Below are positions 15,525 through 19,336 of a stretch of 19,336 bases of DNA, piece after piece (the stretch's first letter is position 1; the number at the start of each line of letters is the position of its first letter). The stretch spans positions 1-19,336 of the forward strand of contig CAZIHO010000064.1 in the NCBI GenBank assembly GCA_964538875.1, given 5' to 3'. The DNA comes from CAZIHO01 sp964538875. GTDB lineage: Bacteria; Pseudomonadota; Gammaproteobacteria; Chromatiales; Chromatiaceae. Under the pieces are notes generated by a model. That model was not told where the DNA came from. It made no database searches and saw only the letters and a program-made list of their open reading frames with translations. Both the position numbers and the translations under genes were made by a program.

Positions 15525-16346
15525 TCAGGCGGCGGTTGGCGTGCCTTGCAAGAAGTCCAGGATGGCCCGATTAGCCGCTTCCGGCACTTCGAGCGGGAAG
15601 AAATGGCCCGACTGGGGCAGGATCACCACCTGACTGTTGGGTATGGCCCGCCCCAGCAGTTCCGCGTTACCGGTGGGCACCACCAAATCCTGGGCGCCGA
15701 ACAGCACCAGGGTGGGGATGGCCAGTTCCGCCAGGCGCGCCTCGAAACCAGGACTGGTGCCACCCAAGGCAGTGCCGACTCCCAACTGAGCCATATAACC
15801 CACCGGGTCCACCGGAAACCGCAGCCGCCGGTCGGTCCAGAGGTTGATGAGTTCCGGATGGGACACCGCGAAGCCCGGAAAACAACTCACCGCCAACCCC
15901 TGCATGAGCCGGGTGGCGGCGTCCATCTGGGTGTCCACCAGCACCGCCAGGGCGTCGCTGGTGATGGGGATGGCGTTGGGTCCGCCAAAGTGGGTGGACG
16001 CCAGGATCAACCGGGATACCCGCTGGGGATAGTCCAGGGCCAGGGCCTGGGCCACGAAGCCGCCCATGGAATGCCCAAGCACCTGGGCGCGCTCGATGCC
16101 CAAGGCATCCAGCAGACCCACCAGATCCGCCGCCATCTGCTCGGCGCTGTAGGGACCGGGCGGACTGTCGCTATCCCCCACGCCCCGGTTATCCGGGGTA
16201 ATCACCCGGAACCACCGGGCCAGTTCCGGGGCCATGCGATGCCATTGCCAGCGGTCATAGCCGAGCCCGGCGATCAGCACCAGGGGCTCGCCGGCCCCCT
16301 GCTCGTCGTAGGCGATTCCAATCCCATTTGCTTGTACTTTTGGCAT
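15525..16346 (-). CDS. Alpha/beta hydrolase
   Basis: Predicted 273-residue cytosolic enzyme. The ATG at 16346 begins MPKVQANGIGIAYDEQGAGE, a normal first strand for the family. The ribosome site is weak. The catalytic triad is readable: nucleophile S93 in the elbow LGHSMGG, acid D220 in LFGAQDLVVP, and H248 in PQSGHFFPLE. The oxyanion region is IAGLGYDRWQW, and TPDNRGVGDSD precedes the elbow. Length and layout resemble the enol-lactonase/esterase group (PcaD- and BioH-like), but no substrate can be inferred. Cap residues about 125-200 are family-variable. It lies 109 bp after the alcohol dehydrogenase gene on the same strand and upstream of the MFS gene. In the 109-bp gap, CCCAAC (16379-16384) and GTTGGG (16391-16396) form a small dyad. 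Confidence 0.93.
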   Translation of the reverse strand: MPKVQANGIGIAYDEQGAGEPLVLIAGLGYDRWQWHRMAPELARWFRVITPDNRGVGDSDSPPGPYSAEQMAADLVGLLDALGIERAQVLGHSMGGFVAQALALDYPQRVSRLILASTHFGGPNAIPITSDALAVLVDTQMDAATRLMQGLAVSCFPGFAVSHPELINLWTDRRLRFPVDPVGYMAQLGVGTALGGTSPGFEARLAELAIPTLVLFGAQDLVVPTGNAELLGRAIPNSQVVILPQSGHFFPLEVPEAANRAILDFLQGTPTAA

Positions 16347-16455
16347 TATTTTTCAGATTCCCATGGAGCGAGAATGGCCCCAACCGGCACGTTGGGCGCG
16401 CCAGCCGGGCAAGTGGGAGCCCAGCATAACGGATTCCGGCGCCCGCTACCCGGCG

Positions 16456-17484
16456 CTAGTCCAGCCGCAACACCTTGGCGCCCCGGGCGCGCCGGGTCTT
16501 GAGGTCCACCAGGGCGCGGTTGGCATCCGCCAGCGGATATTCCTCCACCTGGGGGCGGATCGGAATTTCCGCCGCCAGCGCCAGGAACTCACGAATGTCC
16601 CGGCGCGCCACGTTGGCCACGCTCTTGATCTCCTTTTCCATCCAGAGTTGCGACGGATAGTCCAGACCGAGCCAGGCGGACTGGTCCCCCGCTTCCTTAC
16701 GAATGGCGTTGATGACCAGACGGCCGCCCGGCGCCAACGCCCCCAGGGCCGCCAGCACCGGCGTCCAGGCCGGCGTGGTGTCGATGACCGCCGCCAGGGG
16801 CTCGGGGGCCGGTGTCTGGGTGGCGCCGCTCCAAGTGGCGCCCAGTTCTAGGGCGAAGGCCCGCTCCTCCGGGTCCCGGGCGAACACGTATAGGGGCGAT
16901 TGGGGGTACAGATGGCGGGCCAGCTTGAGCACCAAATGGGCCGAGGCGCCAAACCCCTGGAGCCCCAGGGGCTGGCCATCCACCAGCCTGGCCAGGCGCA
17001 GGGAGCGATGGCCGATGGCGCCGGCACACAGCAGGGGCGCTGCTTCGGCGTCCGTGAACACTGGGGGAATCCGGAACGCGGACCCGGCCGGCACGCACAG
17101 AAATTCCGCGTAGCCGCCGTGCCGGTCTCGGCCGGTGGCCAGAAACTCGGCGCACAGATTCTCGTCGCCGGCCCGGCAATGGCGGCAGTGACCGCAGGAC
17201 GAATGGAACCAGCCGACTCCGACCCGGTCGCCAAGGGCAAAATCCGGGGTTCCCGGGCCCAGCTCCACCACCCGCCCCACCGCCTGGTGACCCGGAATCA
17301 CCGGCAGATGGGGTGGCGTCGCCCGGCCCTCGATTTCATCCAGTTCCGTGTGACATACGCCGCAGGCGCCCACCTGGATCAGCAGTTCGCCGGGACCCGG
17401 CTGGGGCCGGGGCCAATACCGGCTGGCCAAGGGACTGGAGCCGGCGGTCACCGGGCCGGTTTGGTCGAGTAGCATGGCTCGCAT
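16456..17484 (-). CDS. Zinc-dependent alcohol dehydrogenase (AdhA/CAD2-like)
   Basis: Predicted 342-residue cytosolic oxidoreductase. The ATG at 17484 has AGGTGA upstream at a good distance; the ATG three codons later is less likely. Catalytic zinc ligands are C44 (CGVCHTE), H66 (IPGHQAVG) and C153 (LLCAGAIGHRSL). The structural zinc cysteines are C97, C100, C103 and C111 (SSCGHCRHC to NLC). The nucleotide-binding loop reads GFGASAH (177-183), the form seen in the medium-chain AdhA/CAD2 branch rather than GxGxxG. Such enzymes reduce aldehydes or oxidise alcohols with NAD(P)H; the true substrate is unknown. The gene is divergent from oxyR with 132 bp between starts, so oxidative-stress control or a role in detoxifying reactive aldehydes is a fair hypothesis, not shown. 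Confidence 0.94.
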   Translation of the reverse strand: MRAMLLDQTGPVTAGSSPLASRYWPRPQPGPGELLIQVGACGVCHTELDEIEGRATPPHLPVIPGHQAVGRVVELGPGTPDFALGDRVGVGWFHSSCGHCRHCRAGDENLCAEFLATGRDRHGGYAEFLCVPAGSAFRIPPVFTDAEAAPLLCAGAIGHRSLRLARLVDGQPLGLQGFGASAHLVLKLARHLYPQSPLYVFARDPEERAFALELGATWSGATQTPAPEPLAAVIDTTPAWTPVLAALGALAPGGRLVINAIRKEAGDQSAWLGLDYPSQLWMEKEIKSVANVARRDIREFLALAAEIPIRPQVEEYPLADANRALVDLKTRRARGAKVLRLD

Positions 17485-17616
17485 AGGATGTTCACCTGAG
17501 CAACAGGGGGGGCTTGGCGGCCTGGCGAAGGCTCCCTAGGCCAAGCATAGCGCCCCCGGAGTCATCGGGGGATTTGATAACATCCGGGCCATTGATCGAA
17601 CCGGACTGTGGCAACC
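17485..17616. promoter_or_regulatory. Divergent adh-oxyR control region with two dyads
   Basis: Two inverted repeats stand out in this 132-bp gap. GCTTGGC (17512-17518) pairs with GCCAAGC (17540-17546). CCCCCG (17553-17558) pairs with CGGGGG (17566-17571) around a 7-nt loop. GATAAC at 17576-17581 is a weak -10 candidate for oxyR without a matching -35. I looked for the four-ATAG OxyR operator pattern and did not find a good match. Confidence 0.4.
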
Positions 17617-18531
17617 ATGAATCTTAGGGACATCAAGTACCTGATCGCCGTAGCGGAATACCGCCATTTTGGCCGTGCGGCGGAACGCTGCCACGTCAGC
17701 CAGCCCACCCTGAGCGGCCAGATCCGCAAGCTGGAGGACGAACTGGGCGTTACCCTGTTCGAACGCACTAACCGCACCGTGCGGGTGACGCCGGTGGGTG
17801 AATCCATCCTCACCCACGCCCGGCTGCTGCTGGAGCAGGCGGACGCCATGCAACAGCTCGCCCGCGCCCACCGGGACCCCCTGTCCGGGCCCCTGCGGGT
17901 GGGGGCGATTCCCACCCTCAGCCCCTATCTCATGCCCCTGGTGCTGGTGCCCCTGCGGCGGCGCTGGCCCCAATTGCGGCTGGTGTTGTCCGAGGAACTG
18001 ACCCAGGTCCTGGTGCAGCGGCTGCGCGCCCACGAGATCGACGCCGCCCTGCTGGCGACGCCGGTGGATTACCCGGACCTGACCCGCATCCCCCTGTTCG
18101 AGGAACCCTTCTGGCTCGCCCACCCCCGGGACCATGAGCTGTACACCAAGGACGAAATCAACCGGGAAGACCTGGATGCCATTGAATTGCTGCTGCTATC
18201 CGAGGGCCACTGCCTGAGCCAACAGGTGATGGAAATCTGCCGGGGCCAGGACCGCCCCCGCCAGGGCGAAATGGCGGACCTGCGGGCTTCCAGCCTGGAA
18301 ACCCTGCTGCAACTGGTGGGGGCCGGCTTCGGCTGCACCCTGGTGCCAGCCCTAGCGGTGCGGGGCAGTTGGACCACCGACTCAGGTATTATCGCCCGCC
18401 CCCTGAATCTACCGGACGCGTTCCGGCGCGTGGAATTGGTATTCCGCCAAACCTTCCCGCGCCGCCAAGCCCTGGATGCCCTAGTGGAAATCATCCAAAC
18501 CAACCTGCCGAACACGGTCCGGCGCCTGTGA
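17617..18531 (+). CDS. oxyR: OxyR, hydrogen-peroxide-sensing LysR-type regulator
   Basis: Predicted 304-residue transcription factor. I start at ATG 17617 rather than the in-frame GTG at 17608. The ATG gives MNLRDIKYLIAVAEYRHFGR, collinear with E. coli OxyR, and puts the redox cysteines exactly at C199 (EGHCLSQ) and C208 (MEIC). The N-terminal helix-turn-helix includes RAAERCHVSQPTLSGQIRKL and ends in LEDELGVTLFERT. The regulatory domain contains SGPLRVGAIPTLSPYLMP, and RASSLETLLQLVGAGFGCTLVPALAV near the C-terminus. OxyR forms a C199-C208 disulfide on exposure to peroxide and activates catalase, peroxiredoxin, dps and related genes. None of those targets is in this window. The gene is divergent from an alcohol dehydrogenase and upstream of a DUF3617 gene 73 bp away. 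Confidence 0.97.
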   Translation: MNLRDIKYLIAVAEYRHFGRAAERCHVSQPTLSGQIRKLEDELGVTLFERTNRTVRVTPVGESILTHARLLLEQADAMQQLARAHRDPLSGPLRVGAIPTLSPYLMPLVLVPLRRRWPQLRLVLSEELTQVLVQRLRAHEIDAALLATPVDYPDLTRIPLFEEPFWLAHPRDHELYTKDEINREDLDAIELLLLSEGHCLSQQVMEICRGQDRPRQGEMADLRASSLETLLQLVGAGFGCTLVPALAVRGSWTTDSGIIARPLNLPDAFRRVELVFRQTFPRRQALDALVEIIQTNLPNTVRRL

Positions 18532-18539
18532 ACCAGCCC

Positions 18540-18564
18540 GGCGGGGGCAACCAATCCCCCCGCC
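18540..18564. repeat. GC-rich hairpin after oxyR
   Basis: GGCGGGGG (18540-18547) and CCCCCGCC (18557-18564) form a perfect 8-bp stem with a 9-nt loop, 8 bp after the oxyR stop. No T-run follows. It may reduce read-through into the DUF3617 gene or protect the oxyR mRNA end. Confidence 0.45.
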
Positions 18565-18604
18565 CCCGGTCCAACTCCAGAATCACCCACGGGAGCATCG
18601 CGCA

Positions 18605-19180
18605 ATGAACAGACTCTGGCTAGCCCTGCTGCTGACCGCCCCGGCGGCCCAAGCCGGGGATACTTGGATCAGCCCAGGCCTATGGGAAGTCCGGGTCACC
18701 AAACAACTGCTGGATGGCGTGGACCTGACGCCCCAGGTCGCCCTACTCCAGTCCCAGTTACCCCGGTGGATGGCGAGCCTGCCGCCGGAACAGCGCAGCC
18801 AGGTAGGCGCCATGCTCGGCAAACAGGGCATCCCCGGCCAGGCCCTGGCCAATGTCTGCGTGAGCCCGGCAATGGCCGCCCATGACCAACTCCCCCTGCC
18901 CCCGGAAGCCAACTGCGAAGCCACCCACTTCCGGCGGGATGGCCCTAGGGTCGAGTTCGGCCTCACCTGCCTCGGCAAAAAACGCACCCTCACCGGCTCC
19001 GGAGACGCGCTGCTGGCCGGGGACCGCATCAGCGCCCGGGTACGACTGGACAGCGCCGGCAAGGGCGGCCCCCACCGCATCGACTCCGAGGCGGAACTCC
19101 GCTACCTGGGCCGGGACTGCGGCGACATCAAACCCGCCGATCTGATCGCCAAAGAATGGCGCCGGGACCGGCACCGTTAA
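18605..19180 (+). CDS. Secreted DUF3617 protein
   Basis: Predicted 191-residue protein. The ATG at 18605 is preceded by GGGAG. Residues 1-17 form a signal peptide ending AAQA, so the mature protein is periplasmic. The mature start PGLWEVRV, the central helix LPPEQRSQVGAMLGKQGI and the following VCVSP segment are the DUF3617 pattern. Cysteines in VCVSP, ANCEA, LTCLG and RDCGD are spaced to form two disulfides. DUF3617 proteins are small periplasmic proteins common in proteobacteria with no established function. The gene lies 73 bp after oxyR on the same strand, separated by a hairpin, so co-transcription is possible but uncertain. The C-terminus is basic (KEWRRDRHR). Confidence 0.88.
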   Translation: MNRLWLALLLTAPAAQAGDTWISPGLWEVRVTKQLLDGVDLTPQVALLQSQLPRWMASLPPEQRSQVGAMLGKQGIPGQALANVCVSPAMAAHDQLPLPPEANCEATHFRRDGPRVEFGLTCLGKKRTLTGSGDALLAGDRISARVRLDSAGKGGPHRIDSEAELRYLGRDCGDIKPADLIAKEWRRDRHR

Positions 19181-19212
19181 GCCCGTTGCCGGCTTGGACC
19201 AGGGTGGATGTC

Positions 19213-19234
19213 GGGCAACAGTGCTCTTGTTCCC
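19213..19234 (+). terminator. Weak terminator-like hairpin after the DUF3617 gene
   Basis: GGG(C)AACA (19213-19220) pairs with TGTTCCC (19228-19234) through a 7-nt loop with one bulged C, followed by AATTTG. The stem is moderate and the T-tract poor, so this is tentative. Confidence 0.3.
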
Positions 19235-19237
19235 AAT

Positions 19238-19313
19238 TTGCCTGGCTAAAATCCCCAAATATTCTTGGCTTACCGGCTAATAACGCCCTAATAGGGTTAT
19301 ATACCCGTAACCC
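19238..19313 (+). promoter_or_regulatory. A+T-rich promoter-like region with nested dyads
   Basis: TTGCCT (19238-19243) and TATTCT (19260-19265) are 16 bp apart, and TTGGCT (19265-19270) with TAATAG (19289-19294) 18 bp apart is a second option. CCCTA/TAGGG (19286-19296) and GGGTTA/TAACCC (19294-19299 and 19308-19313) are overlapping inverted repeats around TATATA. The composition contrast with the genes suggests control of a gene starting at the right edge. Confidence 0.4.
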
Positions 19314-19332
19314 CTAAGAAGGCATAGAAGCC

Positions 19333-19336
19333 ATGA
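19333..19336 (+). other. Possible start of the next gene (first four bases only)
   Basis: ATG at 19333 follows AAGAAGG (19316-19322) by 10 nt, a plausible ribosome site, and lies below the promoter-like region. Nothing of the product can be seen. Confidence 0.3.

Noticed and set aside
17485..17616. A classical OxyR binding site between adh and oxyR
   Set aside because: Single ATAG elements occur, but partners at the required 10-bp spacing are absent, so I do not annotate an operator.
1..19336. CRISPR arrays, tRNA or rRNA genes, insertion sequences, prophage or defence genes
   Set aside because: I looked for regular repeats, tRNA-like cloverleafs, transposase motifs and terminal repeats and saw none.

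Overview
The window is a gene-dense, GC-rich bacterial chromosomal segment (visually about two thirds G+C; not computed). The gene set points to a Gram-negative proteobacterium, most likely a gammaproteobacterium. It includes OxyR with E. coli cysteine numbering, the PEP-synthase regulator PpsR, a YpfJ-type metallopeptidase, DUF3617 and DUF4381 proteins, and two periplasmic L,D-transpeptidases. I cannot name the genus. I see no tRNA, rRNA, CRISPR array, insertion sequence, integrase or phage gene.

Left part (1-3889, all minus strand): a MoxR / DUF58 / DUF4381 / BatA-type operon. Its four genes are chained by 4-nt stop/start overlaps (GTGA, GTGA, ATGA), and the BatA gene runs off the left edge. 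Upstream lies a membrane-anchored, proline/glycine-rich protein of unknown function with an internal tandem duplication. A gene-free stretch (3890-4205) holds GC-rich repeats and an A+T-rich promoter region.

Envelope block (4206-7267): two exported L,D-transpeptidases face each other across a 22-bp palindrome. Divergent from the second is an exported caspase/legumain-like (clan CD) cysteine peptidase that also carries a canonical EF-hand calcium loop and a coiled-coil-like tail. This is the most unusual protein in the window.

Sensor/transport block (7277-11413, minus): an APC-superfamily amino acid permease is followed after 15 nt, in the same reading frame, by a 911-residue hybrid histidine kinase. 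The kinase's periplasmic sensor resembles an NMT1/ThiY substrate-binding protein. It has only a TTG start and no visible Shine-Dalgarno sequence, so a functional or even translational link to the permease is worth testing.

Middle (11509-14256): a calcineurin-like phosphoesterase is divergent from ppsR, whose perfect TATAAT is framed by a 6-bp inverted repeat. ppsR converges with ypfJ so tightly that they share a CTAG at their stop codons.

Right part (13399-19336): ypfJ, an MFS transporter, an alpha/beta hydrolase and a zinc alcohol dehydrogenase lie on the minus strand. They are divergent from oxyR, which is followed by a secreted DUF3617 protein and an A+T-rich promoter-like stretch leading to an ATG at the right edge. 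Most of the window looks like ordinary core or housekeeping genome. The interest lies in the caspase-like protein, the permease/sensor-kinase pair and several regulatory dyads.
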